From contig NZ_FRXO01000004.1 of NCBI RefSeq assembly GCF_900148505.1, positions 62,001 to 126,000 on the forward strand: a DNA stretch of 64,000 bases. The letters are read 5' to 3'. The notes below the pieces were generated by a model, which was given only the letters and a program-made list of their open reading frames with translations, searched no databases and had not been told where the DNA came from. Shown in pieces: positions 8,033 through 16,833 of the stretch. Both the position numbers and the translations under genes were made by a program. Source of the stretch: Pseudoxanthobacter soli DSM 19599. GTDB taxonomy: Bacteria > Pseudomonadota > Alphaproteobacteria > Rhizobiales > Segnochrobactraceae. Position 1 is the stretch's first letter; each line of letters begins with the position of its first letter.

Positions 8033-8059
8033 CGGAGCCGCACGCGGGGCGCGGCTCCG
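8033..8059 (-). terminator. Stem-loop after the binding-protein gene
   Basis: CGGAGCCGC and GCGGCTCCG (9 bp) around a nine-base loop, about 25 bases past the binding-protein stop. There is no T-run, so it more likely stabilises the upstream message or attenuates than terminates fully. This is a usual device for making more binding protein than permease. Confidence 0.6.
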
Positions 8060-8083
8060 TCTTGGCGGAAGGGCGTCGTGGCT

Positions 8084-9244
8084 TTACTGGGCGGCCTGCC
8101 GCTCGTAGGCTTCCAGGATCGCATTGTTGTACGGTGCGATCGGGAACGGCTTGCCGTACTTCGCGAGATCTTCGGGCGAGATGTCGGTGAACAGCTTGTT
8201 CCAGGTGGCCTCGTCGAGCTCCGGCTTGACGTATTTCGCATCGATGCCCGGATACCAGTTGAAGCGCTTCACGATGCCTTCGGCCTGCACCTTCGGGCTG
8301 GTGGCGAGCTCGACGAACTTGCGCGCCAATTCGCCGTTCGGCGCCTTGGCCGGGATCACATAGTGCATCGGCTGGCCGGGCATGCCGGGGGCGGGCAGCA
8401 CCAGCTTCAGCTCCGGCGGCAGGCGGCCATCGGCTTTCCAGGAATAGAACATGTCGACCCAGACCGGCCCGATGGCGATCTCGCCGCGGCTCAGCATGTC
8501 GAGCGTGCCGGCGTTACCGGGCGTGAGCGTCGCGTTTTCGGTGAATGCGCGCAGGCTCTCGAATGCCTTGTCCCACGTCTTGGTCTCGGCCTCGTCGAAC
8601 GGCCCGTTCATCAGCTTCTCGGCATCGCCGCCGCCGAAGGCATAGACCCAGCCCATGACGAAGCTGACGCCCGACGCGCCGCCCTTGATGCCGTTGTAGC
8701 CGAACTGCTTGGGATGGGCCTTGGCCCACTCCACCAGCTCGGCATAGCTCTTCGGCGGGTTCGGCACGAGCGCGGGATTGTAGGCGAAGGCGGTCTGGCT
8801 GTTGAACATCGGCATGACGTAGCCGTGGACGTTGGTCCCGAGCGCCATGTCGGCGTTCGACCGGGTCACGAGCTTGCCGGTGGAGATGTCGTCGCGGTAC
8901 TTGGCGAGGTAGCCCTCCTTCACCATCGGCCCGACGAACTTCTCGTGTACCACCGCGACATCTGTGTCCCAGGTCTCGCTGCCGGCCTTGGACTGCGCCT
9001 CGAAGCGCTCGAGGATCTTCTGCGAGCCGGCATCGCCCGGGCCGGTGCCGACAACGCGCACGGTCGTCCCCGGGTTCTGCTGCTCGAACAGCGGGCCGAG
9101 ATAGTCGTTGACGTAATCGACCATGTTCTGGTCGCCGGCCGTGATCACGGTGAGTTCCGCGGCGTCGGCATCGGATGCCGCAACGCCGAGGACGAGCGCG
9201 GAACAGAGCAGGCCCGTCGTCAGGTTGGCGATGAGCGTCTTCAT
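8084..9244 (-). CDS. ABC transporter extracellular solute-binding protein (family 1)
   Basis: 386 residues, exported to the periplasm by a Sec signal peptide (residues 1-28; KTLIANLTTGLLCSALVLGVAAS, cleavage near ADA-AEL). The mature protein begins with a beta strand 'LTVITAGDQNMVDYV' and has the two-lobe plan of the spermidine/iron/thiamine class; 'DTDVAVVHEKFVG', 'AFAYNPALVPNPPKSY' and 'YAFGGGDAEKLM' are typical of this fold. ATG at 9244 follows a usable GGAGAC. Fewer than sixty bases separate it from the ATPase gene. The ligand cannot be read from sequence; polyamine, organic phosphate or opine-like solutes are all compatible. Confidence 0.9.
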   Translation of the reverse strand: MKTLIANLTTGLLCSALVLGVAASDADAAELTVITAGDQNMVDYVNDYLGPLFEQQNPGTTVRVVGTGPGDAGSQKILERFEAQSKAGSETWDTDVAVVHEKFVGPMVKEGYLAKYRDDISTGKLVTRSNADMALGTNVHGYVMPMFNSQTAFAYNPALVPNPPKSYAELVEWAKAHPKQFGYNGIKGGASGVSFVMGWVYAFGGGDAEKLMNGPFDEAETKTWDKAFESLRAFTENATLTPGNAGTLDMLSRGEIAIGPVWVDMFYSWKADGRLPPELKLVLPAPGMPGQPMHYVIPAKAPNGELARKFVELATSPKVQAEGIVKRFNWYPGIDAKYVKPELDEATWNKLFTDISPEDLAKYGKPFPIAPYNNAILEAYERQAAQ

Positions 9245-9303
9245 CGATCGGTCTCCTGTGCGGAAGAACTTACGAGGCGATAGGGGGCGTCGGGGCCGCC
9301 CGT

Positions 9304-10425
9304 TCACGCGGCGGCCATGGGCCGGTGGCGGTTCGGCGGAGATGCGGCGCCTGAGGCGGCGAACAGAAACAGGTTCTCGGGCGGAACGAACACGCGCACC
9401 GTCTCTCCCGCGCTGAACGGCTGGGGCGCATCGACCTCGACGGCCTCGCCGCCGATCGCGATGCGATGCCGCCACGCGCCGCCGGGATAGCCGACCGAGA
9501 GGACGGTGCCGGTCAGTTGAAGGCCCTGCGCAGGCTGCTGCGTATGACCCGAAGTGGCGGCGAGCGCGGCCCCGCCGGCGCGGAAGCGCGCCTCGAGCGG
9601 CCCGTTGAGCGGTGCTCTGCCGGCAAGAGCGACGACGCTGGCGGGATTGGCCGCTCCCGGCTCGATCGTCACCAGGTCGGTCTCTGTCCGCCCGGATAGA
9701 CGCACGCTGTTCTCCGCGCCCATGAAGGCGGCGACGAACGAGGATGCTGGCGCATTGTAGACCTGCTGCGGCGAACCCTGCTGGACGATGTTTCCACCGT
9801 CCAGGATCACGATGCGGTCGGCCATCGCCATGGCCTCTTCGCGATCGTGTGTGACATGGATCGCCGTTATGCCGAGCCGTTGCTGCAGCGCGCGGATCTC
9901 GCCGCGCAATTGCACGCGGATGCGCGCATCGAGGTTCGAAAGGGGCTCGTCCAGCAGCAGGATCTTCGGATCGATGGCAAGCGCCCGGCCAAGCGCCACG
10001 CGCTGGCGCTGCCCACCGGAGAGCGCCGCCGGCTTGCGCTCGCCGAGGCCGGCAAGGCCCAGCATGTCGAGCATCTCGTCGACCCGCCGGGTAATCTCCG
10101 CGCGGCTGCGTCCCCTCAGCTTCAGGCCGTAGCCGATGTTGCGCGCGACCGTCATGTGCGGCCACAGCGCATAGGACTGGAACACCATCGCCATCCCACG
10201 CCGGTCGGGGGAGAGTGCGGTCACATCCACGCCGCCGACCGAGATGCTTCCGGCGGTTGCCGGCGTGAAGCCGGCGATGGTGCGCAGCAGCGTCGTCTTC
10301 CCGCAGCCAGAGGCGCCGAGCAGCGCCACGAACTCGCCTTGCGCCACATCGAGATCAAGACCGTGGAGGATGCGCGTGGCTCCATATCCGGCGCTTACGG
10401 TTCGAAGATGCAGGAATGAGATCAT
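9304..10425 (-). CDS. ABC transporter ATP-binding protein (PotA/FbpC-like)
   Basis: 373 residues, cytoplasmic, energising the importer encoded downstream. Walker A 'GASGCGKTT', Q-loop 'VFQSYALWPH', signature 'LSGGQRQRVALGRA', Walker B 'ILLLDEPLSNLD' and switch His 'HVTHDREEA' are all present in order. The C-terminal third (from about residue 240) is a TOBE-type beta domain, as in PotA/FbpC/MalK relatives. ATG at 10425 fits the family N-terminus; an in-frame ATG about 16 codons upstream is possible. First gene of the five-gene unit ATPase, binding protein, permease, permease, LacI. Confidence 0.92.
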   Translation of the reverse strand: MISFLHLRTVSAGYGATRILHGLDLDVAQGEFVALLGASGCGKTTLLRTIAGFTPATAGSISVGGVDVTALSPDRRGMAMVFQSYALWPHMTVARNIGYGLKLRGRSRAEITRRVDEMLDMLGLAGLGERKPAALSGGQRQRVALGRALAIDPKILLLDEPLSNLDARIRVQLRGEIRALQQRLGITAIHVTHDREEAMAMADRIVILDGGNIVQQGSPQQVYNAPASSFVAAFMGAENSVRLSGRTETDLVTIEPGAANPASVVALAGRAPLNGPLEARFRAGGAALAATSGHTQQPAQGLQLTGTVLSVGYPGGAWRHRIAIGGEAVEVDAPQPFSAGETVRVFVPPENLFLFAASGAASPPNRHRPMAAA

Positions 10426-10581
10426 GCGCACGTCCTTGCACAGCTGTGCAATCCGGTTCGGCGTACGCATAGGCGAGGCCGTTAACGGTTTGATGACGGG
10501 GACGGCCGCGCCGCCGCCCGGTCCGCCGATCGCGCCGGCCGTTGCTCGCGACCGCCTTGGTTTCTCTCCGAATCCTGTCTT

Positions 10582-10698
10582 TAGAGCGCTTTCCGACCTG
10601 ACGGAATCGTCAGATCGACAAGAATTCGCTCCAGATTCAAAGGGTTGAGCATATCCTTGTCGTTCAGATCGGTTCGATCTGAACGGGATATGCTCTAG
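10582..10698 (+). repeat. Mosaic palindromic repeat, copy D
   Basis: Full-length copy from TTAGAGCGC to GCTCTAG, nearly identical to copy B. Lies in the 330-base divergent gap between the ABC ATPase (leftward) and the ferredoxin reductase (rightward), ending only 57 bases before the reductase start. The rest of the gap (10426-10581) is ordinary GC-rich sequence in which I see no gene. Confidence 0.9.
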
Positions 10699-10755
10699 GG
10701 AGTAGATTGCAGCGCGGCGCAGTGAATGGCGCCGCCAGGTCTTCGGAGAGCGTTT

Positions 10756-12009
10756 ATGGGCAACATCGTCATCGTCGGAAGCGGTCATGCCGGCTACCAG
10801 CTCGCGGCCGCCCTGCGTCATGCCGGCAACGACGACGCCGTTTTCCTCGTCGGCGACGAGCCGCATCTGCCCTACCAGCGGCCGCCGCTATCGAAGGACT
10901 ATCTGAAGACCGCGATGAAGCCTGAGGACCTGCGCTTCTGGTCGGAAGAACAGTTCGCGGAAAAGGCGATCAAGCGCATCGCCGGCGTGGCGGTCACGGC
11001 GATCGATCGTGCCGCTGGTGCCGTGTCCCTTTCGAACGGCCATCGCCTCGGCTTTGATCGTCTGGTGCTTGCAACCGGCACGCGCAATCGCGTGCTTCCC
11101 GTGCCGGGCGGCGATCGCGCCGGAATCTACAGCCTGCGCACCGTCGACGATGCCGAGCGCATCCGCGCCGCTCTGGAGAACGCGACAAGCGCGGTCGTGA
11201 TCGGCGGCGGATTCATCGGACTGGAGATCGCCGCCACCATCGCGGAACGCGGTGTGCCGGTCACGGTGGTCGAGGCCGCCGGCCGCGTCATGGGCCGGGT
11301 GGTCGGAGAGGCGGTCTCGCGCCATCATGAACGGGTGCTGGGCGCGCTCGGTGTCGGCTTCCGCTTCCATGCCAAGGTTGCCGGCATCCTCGGCCCGGAG
11401 AGCCTCGGCTCGACCGGAAGGGTGGAGGCCGTCCTGCTCGGCGACGGCGAGCGGCTGGAGGCGGACATCGTGATCGTCGGCATCGGGGTGTTGCCGAACC
11501 AGGAACTTGCGGTCGCATCGGACCTCGCGGCGGGCGATGGCATTTTGGTCGATGCCGGGCTTGCGACCGCCGATCCGCGAATCTTCGCCATCGGCGATGT
11601 GGCCCGTCACCCGAGCCTCTATGCCTCTGCCCCCGTCCGCATCGAATCCGTGCAGAATGCGACCGATCAGGCCCGGCTGGTGGCGGCCCGGCTCGCCGGC
11701 AAGCCGGCCGGAGCCTACGGCGCCGTGCCGTGGTTCTGGAGCCATCAGGGCAGCCTCAAGCTCCAGATCGCCGGGCTCGGCCATGAGGCCGACGAGACCG
11801 TGCTGCGGGGCCGTCCGGAAGACGGCGCCTTCTCGGCCTTCCGCTTCCGCGCAGGCAGGCTGGTGGCGGTGGAGAGCGTGGATCGTCCGACGGATCATAT
11901 GGCGGCCCGCCGTCTTCTCGCCGGCGGAACGATGCTGACACCGGGGCAGGCGGCCGACGAGAGCTTCGATCTCAAGGCACTGGCGATGGCGCGGCCGCAA
12001 ACCGGCTGA
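10756..12009 (+). CDS. FAD-dependent ferredoxin/rubredoxin-NAD(P)+ reductase
   Basis: 417 residues with two Rossmann motifs: FAD at the N-terminus (IVGSGHAGYQLAAALR) and NAD(P) at about residue 150 (AVVIGGGFIGLEIAATI). 'PYQRPPLSKDYL', 'LATGTRNR' and the C-terminal FAD motif 'IFAIGDVARHP' place it with the reductases of cytochrome P450 and Rieske oxygenase electron chains (CamA/HcaD/rhodocoxin reductase). These pass electrons from NADH to a [2Fe-2S] ferredoxin. ATG at 10756 has GGAGAG at good spacing and begins the FAD strand at once; the frame upstream is open but unlikely. No ferredoxin or oxygenase gene is adjacent, so its partner lies elsewhere. Confidence 0.92.
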   Translation: MGNIVIVGSGHAGYQLAAALRHAGNDDAVFLVGDEPHLPYQRPPLSKDYLKTAMKPEDLRFWSEEQFAEKAIKRIAGVAVTAIDRAAGAVSLSNGHRLGFDRLVLATGTRNRVLPVPGGDRAGIYSLRTVDDAERIRAALENATSAVVIGGGFIGLEIAATIAERGVPVTVVEAAGRVMGRVVGEAVSRHHERVLGALGVGFRFHAKVAGILGPESLGSTGRVEAVLLGDGERLEADIVIVGIGVLPNQELAVASDLAAGDGILVDAGLATADPRIFAIGDVARHPSLYASAPVRIESVQNATDQARLVAARLAGKPAGAYGAVPWFWSHQGSLKLQIAGLGHEADETVLRGRPEDGAFSAFRFRAGRLVAVESVDRPTDHMAARRLLAGGTMLTPGQAADESFDLKALAMARPQTG

Positions 12010-12019
12010 GACGAAAGAA

Positions 12020-12047
12020 GGGCGCGCCGGCGATGCCGGACGCGCCC
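12020..12047. terminator. Stem-loop between converging genes
   Basis: GGGCGCG and CGCGCCC enclose an inner GCCGGCGATGCCGGA hairpin, giving one long stem between the reductase (rightward) and the VOC gene (leftward). T-richness is weak and only on the minus side (CTTCTTTCG), so termination is probable but not certain. Confidence 0.6.
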
Positions 12048-12081
12048 TCCCGAACCGCCGCGGAGGGGGGAGCTGCAGCGG

Positions 12082-12510
12082 TCAGGTCGCGAAAAGCTGC
12101 GACATGTCCTTGAAGGCCTTGAATTCGAGCGCGTTGCCGGCGGGGTCGAGGAAGAACATCGTGGCCTGCTCGCCGACCTGCCCCTTGAAGCGGATATAGG
12201 GCTCGATCACGAACGAGATGCCGGCAGCCTTCAGGCGCTCGGCAAGCGCTTCCCAGTCGGCCATCTCCAGCACCACGCCGAAATGCGGCACCGGCACGTC
12301 GTGCCCGTCGACCGGATTGTGGTGTGCACCTTCGGCCCCCTCGGCCTTCGGCTTGTAATGCGCCACGATCTGGTGCCCGAACAGGTCGAAGTCGATCCAG
12401 GTATCGGCGCTGCGGCCTTCGGGGCAGCCGAGCACCGTGCCGTAGAAGTGCCGCGCAGCCGGAATGTCGTCGACAGGAAAGGCGATATGAAAAGGCGTGA
12501 TCTTGGCCAT
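12082..12510 (-). CDS. VOC (glyoxalase-fold) family protein
   Basis: 142 residues, a full two-module vicinal-oxygen-chelate domain. The expected metal ligands are His in 'FHIAFPVDD' at the start of module one, His in 'VPHFGVVL' opening module two and Glu in 'NALEFKAF' at the end. Members are glyoxalases, dioxygenases or fosfomycin-type resistance enzymes, and the reaction here is not identifiable. ATG at 12510 opens the first strand; an in-frame ATG 14 codons upstream is possible. It is divergent from the LysR regulator at 12658 (148-base gap), which may control it. Confidence 0.85.
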   Translation of the reverse strand: MAKITPFHIAFPVDDIPAARHFYGTVLGCPEGRSADTWIDFDLFGHQIVAHYKPKAEGAEGAHHNPVDGHDVPVPHFGVVLEMADWEALAERLKAAGISFVIEPYIRFKGQVGEQATMFFLDPAGNALEFKAFKDMSQLFAT

Positions 12511-12657
12511 GGTCCGTCCGGAAGGGGTTGCGTGCTCCATCTGGAGCCTTTCGAAAGAACCGGCTTTCGCCTCGCTTGACAATCGAGTTCCTCGCCGCGA
12601 TCAATGAGTTGAAATCATGGTTCTCGCGCCCGCGAACAGGGCTGAAGGCCCGGATCA

Positions 12658-13563
12658 TTGACGAAAACCCGCCTCCCGTCGCTGAACGCGGTGCGCACCT
12701 TCGCGGTGGCCGGCCGTCATCTCAATCTCACGTCGGCGGCGGCGGAACTGGGTGTCACCCAAGGCGCGGTCAGTCGGCTCGTCCAGGCGCTCGAGGCGGA
12801 TCTCGGTGTCGAACTGTTTCGCCGCAGCGGCCGCTCGGTCGTGCTGACGGCCGAAGGCGCGCGCTATCATCGCGAAGTCGCGGCCGCACTCGCCCGGATC
12901 GAGGCGGCAAGCCGGGATCTGCGGGAGAACGCGGCCGGCGCCGGTCTCGTCATCAACGCGATCCCGACGCTGGCGATGCGCTGGCTCATTCCACGACTCG
13001 GCGGCTTCCAGGCGCTTCATCCCGAGATCCCGGTCGATGTCCGTGCGGGCGACGGAGCGGTTTCCTTCGCCGACGAACCGGCCGATCTCGTCATCCGTTT
13101 CGGTGCGCCGCCGTTCGCCGGGGCGGCGTGTGCGCGGCTGATGGAGGAGGAGATGAGCGTGGTGTGCAGCCCGGCGTTCCTCCGACGGCACGGCGATCTC
13201 CGCGCGCCGGCCGCGCTGCTGCGGCACCGGCTGCTGCAGCATTCGACACGTCCCTGGGCGTGGACGGATTATCTCGCCCGGCACCGGCTGGAACTTCCTG
13301 CGGACAGTCCATTGCCGTCGTTCGAGCACTTCTTCATGCTCTCCGAAGCGGCCGCGTCCGGGCTTGGCGTGGCGCTGCTGCCGACTTTCCTGATCCGGGA
13401 GGAACTTGCGAGCGGCCGCCTCGTCGAACCGCTCGCGGACCGTCTGCGGCCGGAGCAGGCCTATTATCTGCTGTGGCGGCCGGGCAGCGAGCGCCGCCGC
13501 CCGGTGCGCGTCTTCAAGACCTGGCTGCTGAAGCAGGCCGCGCAGGACGCCGAGACGACTTAG
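12658..13563 (+). CDS. LysR family regulator, GcvA-like
   Basis: 301 residues. The winged helix-turn-helix is at residues about 8-65 ('LPSLNAVRTFAVAGRHLNLTSAAAELGVTQGAVSRLV'), closely following the GcvA pattern, then a LysR substrate-binding domain. No ATG fits: the start is TTG at 12658, which gives the family's usual N-terminus (MTKTRLPSLNAV) and has GAAGG upstream. Divergent from the VOC gene, so it probably regulates that gene and itself. Co-inducer unknown. Confidence 0.88.
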   Translation: MTKTRLPSLNAVRTFAVAGRHLNLTSAAAELGVTQGAVSRLVQALEADLGVELFRRSGRSVVLTAEGARYHREVAAALARIEAASRDLRENAAGAGLVINAIPTLAMRWLIPRLGGFQALHPEIPVDVRAGDGAVSFADEPADLVIRFGAPPFAGAACARLMEEEMSVVCSPAFLRRHGDLRAPAALLRHRLLQHSTRPWAWTDYLARHRLELPADSPLPSFEHFFMLSEAAASGLGVALLPTFLIREELASGRLVEPLADRLRPEQAYYLLWRPGSERRRPVRVFKTWLLKQAAQDAETT

Positions 13564-13660
13564 GTCCGACACATGGCCCCGTGTGTCGATCCGGTCTGAG
13601 CAGATGACGCTTAAGCTGGTGATCTTCCAGCGAGAGCCGCAATCTAGCGTGAGGGCCGGC

Positions 13661-14539
13661 TCAGGACTTGCGCTCGAGGAGTGCGAAGAAGGCGACCGTC
13701 ATGCCGAGCACGATCACGAGCAGCACGAACGCCGCCGCGGCGCCTTCGTTGAGCGACAGGCCGAGGAAGGCGCGGCGATAGGCGAAGAAGCTCAGCACTT
13801 CCGTCGAGGTGCCGGGGCCGCCCTTGGTCAGCACGTAGGGCAGGTCGTAGGTGCGGAATTCGTTGATGAGCTGGATGATGACGGCGATCGCGGCCACGGG
13901 GCGCAGCATGGGCAGGGTGATGAACCAGAACTGCTGAAGGCTGGTGGCGCCGTCGACTTCCGCCGCTTCGTAGGGCTCGCGCGGCAGTGCCGCGAGGCCG
14001 GCGGCGAGGATCAGCACCACGAACGAGGTCTGCTGCCAGATGTCGATTCCGGCCATGGTCCAGAGCGCGAGATCGGCGTTGCCGAGCCAGTCGATCCGCG
14101 GCAGGCCGACGGTTTCCATCAGGTGATTGGCGATGCCGAGATTGGGCTGGAGCAGCATCCGCCAGATGAGCGCGACACTCACCGGAGACATCGCCATGGG
14201 AATGGTGAGAATGGCGAAATAGACCGGCTTCATCTTCATCGTCCGGTGCAGCATCAGCGCGATGCCGAGGCCGAACAGGAACTCGCCGGCGACTGTGATG
14301 ACGGAATACTTCACCGTCAGCCAGAGCGAACCCCAGAACAGCGGGTCGCTCATCACGGTCGCGAAGTTGGCGAAGCCGACCAGCGGCTGAAGCTGAGGCT
14401 TCATCAGCGTCAGCGAAGAAATCGAGATCAGGCAGGCATAGACGAGCGGGAAGCCCATCACCACGGCGAGGGTCGCGAGGCCCGGCGCGGCGAACGACCA
14501 GCCGATGCGGCGGTCCCGGTCGATGGCAAGCCTGAACAT
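13661..14539 (-). CDS. Sugar ABC transporter permease (UgpA/MalF family)
   Basis: 292 residues with six predicted inner-membrane helices. The EAA docking loop is 'YEAAEVDGATSLQQFWFITLPMLRP', typical of carbohydrate importers of the CUT1 group. 'KGGPGTSTEVLSFFAYRRAF' near the C-terminus is also characteristic. It is the last gene of the unit ATPase, permease, binding protein, permease and is separated from the binding-protein gene by two strong stem-loops, so it is probably made at a lower level. Confidence 0.92.
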   Translation of the reverse strand: MFRLAIDRDRRIGWSFAAPGLATLAVVMGFPLVYACLISISSLTLMKPQLQPLVGFANFATVMSDPLFWGSLWLTVKYSVITVAGEFLFGLGIALMLHRTMKMKPVYFAILTIPMAMSPVSVALIWRMLLQPNLGIANHLMETVGLPRIDWLGNADLALWTMAGIDIWQQTSFVVLILAAGLAALPREPYEAAEVDGATSLQQFWFITLPMLRPVAAIAVIIQLINEFRTYDLPYVLTKGGPGTSTEVLSFFAYRRAFLGLSLNEGAAAAFVLLVIVLGMTVAFFALLERKS

Positions 14540-14573
14540 GGTGCGGTCGTTCCGTCGATGAGGGCGATGAGGG

Positions 14574-14640
14574 CCGGCGCGCCCGCCAGGGGGGAAGAGG
14601 GCGGGCGCGCCGGTCTCCCGCGGTCGCTGGGTGACCGCGG
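14574..14640 (-). terminator. Two strong stem-loops between binding-protein and permease genes
   Basis: A perfect 14-bp stem (CCGGCGCGCCCGCC at 14574-14587 with its complement at 14599-14612) and an 8-bp stem (CCGCGGTC/GACCGCGG, 14618-14640). Neither has a T-run. Position directly after the binding-protein gene suggests 3'-end protection of that message and attenuation of the distal permease. Confidence 0.7.
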
Positions 14641-14662
14641 AAGAACTCGGCCGAAGCCGGTT

Positions 14663-15940
14663 TTACTTGTTCAGGAGCTGGGTCAGGCCGTCCGCGGCTG
14701 CCTGGAGCGCGGCGTCCGGTTCGGCCTGGCCGCCGGCTGCGAGCGAAAGCTGGGTGCCGAGCACGTCCTCGTACTGCGCCGAATAGGCGAAGATCGGGAA
14801 CGACTTGCCGGAAGCGACGACGTCGAGAGCCGTCTCATAGAACGGGTACTTCGCGAGAACCGCCGGGTCCTTGTAGACGTCCTCGCGCACCGGGGCATGG
14901 CCCTCGAGCGCGCGGGCGACCGAGACCTTCTTGCTCTGCACCCACTCGATGAATTTCCAGGCCGCTTCCTGGCTCTCCTCGGAGGTGTTCTTCGGGATGC
15001 CCCAGCCCCAGCCGCCGCTTTCGCCATGGCCACCCGGCATCACCGACAGCGCCAGCTTGCCGGCGACCGCCGGGCACTTTTCCTTGTTGTCGAGCTGCGG
15101 CAGCATCCACCAGTAGGTGACCATGCTGAACGCCTGCCCGCTGCACATCAGCCGCATGGTGTCGTCGAGGGTCGCCGACAGCGCGCCCTGCTGGGCGGCG
15201 TGCTGGATGTTGTCGACATAGAGGCCGAGTGCGGTCTTGCCGGCATCGCTGTCGAGAACCACCTTGCGGTCCGCGCCGAGATATTCGCCGCCGGCGGAGT
15301 AGAGATAGTTCGAGAACTCCATCGCGTTCGGGTCGCCGCGCTGGCCCTGCATCGCCGCGCCGTCGACGCCGCCGTGCTCCTTCATGAACTTCGCGACGGT
15401 CACGTAATCAGCCAGCGTCTCCGGCTTGGCGAGTTCCTTGCCGGTGGCGGCCTTGAAGGCTTCCTTGAGCTTCGGATCCGCGAGCAGATCCGTGCGGTAG
15501 ATCATGCCCATGGAGTAATTGTACATCGGGATCAGCGGCAGCTGGTCCTTGGTGCGGCCGAGCAGGTCGAACATCGCGGGGATGAAGGGCTTCAGGTCGA
15601 AGCCGGACTTCTCGACGAACGGGGTCAGGTCGGCCAGCCAGCCGGCCGCCGGGAATTCGCCGGCCCACAGGAAGTCGACCTCGAGCAGGTTGTAGTAGCT
15701 CTCCGGCGCCACGAGCTGGGCGACCAGCTTGTCGTGCATGTCGCCGTAGCCGATCTTCTCGAACTCGACCTTGATGCCGGTTTCCTTCTCGAAGTCCGGC
15801 AGCATCTTCTCGATGATCTGCGTCTCCGGCACGTCCTCCATCAGGGCGTGGAGGGTGATCGTCTCGGCGAACGCCGGAGAACCGGCGGTCAGCATCGTCG
15901 CCCCCAGAAGGGCGGCAAGCGCGGTGCGGTGGAAGGCCAT
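14663..15940 (-). CDS. Sugar ABC transporter substrate-binding protein
   Basis: 425 residues, periplasmic, with a Sec signal peptide (residues 1-25, cleavage near AFA-ETI). 'EKMLPDFEKETGIKVEFEKIGYGDMHDKL' and the 'NYLYSAGGEYL' block are typical of CUT1 binding proteins of family SBP_bac_1. Aromatic stretch 'MVTYWWMLPQLDN' could line the sugar site. ATG at 15940 has GAGGAG upstream; the GTG before it is not needed. The pairing with an SDR dehydrogenase and an FGGY kinase suggests a polyol or sugar ligand; which one is open. Confidence 0.92.
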   Translation of the reverse strand: MAFHRTALAALLGATMLTAGSPAFAETITLHALMEDVPETQIIEKMLPDFEKETGIKVEFEKIGYGDMHDKLVAQLVAPESYYNLLEVDFLWAGEFPAAGWLADLTPFVEKSGFDLKPFIPAMFDLLGRTKDQLPLIPMYNYSMGMIYRTDLLADPKLKEAFKAATGKELAKPETLADYVTVAKFMKEHGGVDGAAMQGQRGDPNAMEFSNYLYSAGGEYLGADRKVVLDSDAGKTALGLYVDNIQHAAQQGALSATLDDTMRLMCSGQAFSMVTYWWMLPQLDNKEKCPAVAGKLALSVMPGGHGESGGWGWGIPKNTSEESQEAAWKFIEWVQSKKVSVARALEGHAPVREDVYKDPAVLAKYPFYETALDVVASGKSFPIFAYSAQYEDVLGTQLSLAAGGQAEPDAALQAAADGLTQLLNK

Positions 15941-16013
15941 CACGTTCTCCTCTGGTTATCCGTCGGGCAGCCAGGCCCGTCGCCTGCAGTGTCGGCGGCC
16001 GTGTGTCGTCCCA

Positions 16014-16811
16014 TTATTTGACGCTGCCGAAAGTAAGCCCCTGGACGATGAAGCGCTGGATGAAGCGCGATGCCACCACCAGGGGAAGGATTGCGAGCAC
16101 CACGCCGGCCGAGACCTTGGCGATCTGCACGCCGTTCGAGGTCTGCAACGCCGCGAGCGCCACCGGAACCGTCGCCGTGCGCGGCCCCGTCAGCACCAGT
16201 GCGAACAGGAACTCGTTCCAGGAGAGGATGAAGCCGAGCACGCCGGCGGCGGCGATGCCGGGCAGCGAGACCGGCAGCACGATCCGCCAGAACGCGCCCC
16301 AGGGCGTTGCGCCGTCCGTCTGCGCGGCCCATTCCAGATCGACGGGAATGCCCTCGAAGAAGCCCATCAGGATCCAGGTGAGGAACGGCAGGTTGATCGC
16401 CGCGTAGGCGAGCGTCAGGCCCGGCACCGAATTCGTCAGCCCGAACACGCGGAACAGGGCGAAGGCGGGAAGCACGATGGCGACCGGCGGCAGCATCTGC
16501 GTCGCCAGCACCAGGAAGCGCGCGGTCCGCCCGCCGGTCTTGAAGCGGGCGAAGGCGTAGCCGGTCATCGCCGCGAACGGCAGCGCGACGATCACGGAAC
16601 CGAGCGCCACGATCAGGCTGTTCAGGTAGTAGCTGCCGAACCGGTTGTTCGTGAACAGGTCGACATAGTTCTGCGTGGTGAACTGCGGCATCACCTCTGT
16701 CGAGTACGACATCGATTCCGGCACGAAGCTGGTGCGAAGCACCCAGAGCGGCGGCAGCAGCACCACGGCGCTGACGAGGATCAATCCGAGGTGGAGTCCG
16801 AAGCGCTTCAT
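16014..16811 (-). CDS. Sugar ABC transporter permease (UgpE/MalG family)
   Basis: 265 residues, six predicted membrane segments starting at residue 7 (HLGLILVSAVVLLPPLWVL). The docking loop is 'LEWAAQTDGATPWGAFWRIVLPVSLPG', with the CUT1 permease pattern. Partner of the permease at 13661. Starts 22 bases after the ATPase stop. Confidence 0.92.
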   Translation of the reverse strand: MKRFGLHLGLILVSAVVLLPPLWVLRTSFVPESMSYSTEVMPQFTTQNYVDLFTNNRFGSYYLNSLIVALGSVIVALPFAAMTGYAFARFKTGGRTARFLVLATQMLPPVAIVLPAFALFRVFGLTNSVPGLTLAYAAINLPFLTWILMGFFEGIPVDLEWAAQTDGATPWGAFWRIVLPVSLPGIAAAGVLGFILSWNEFLFALVLTGPRTATVPVALAALQTSNGVQIAKVSAGVVLAILPLVVASRFIQRFIVQGLTFGSVK

Positions 16812-16833
16812 GGGTGCCGTCCGCCTCCTTCGC

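Noticed and set aside
13583-16021. 812-codon plus-strand frame
   Set aside because: Antisense to the sugar permease and binding-protein genes; extremely Arg/Glu/Gly-rich, no domain, an effect of high GC.
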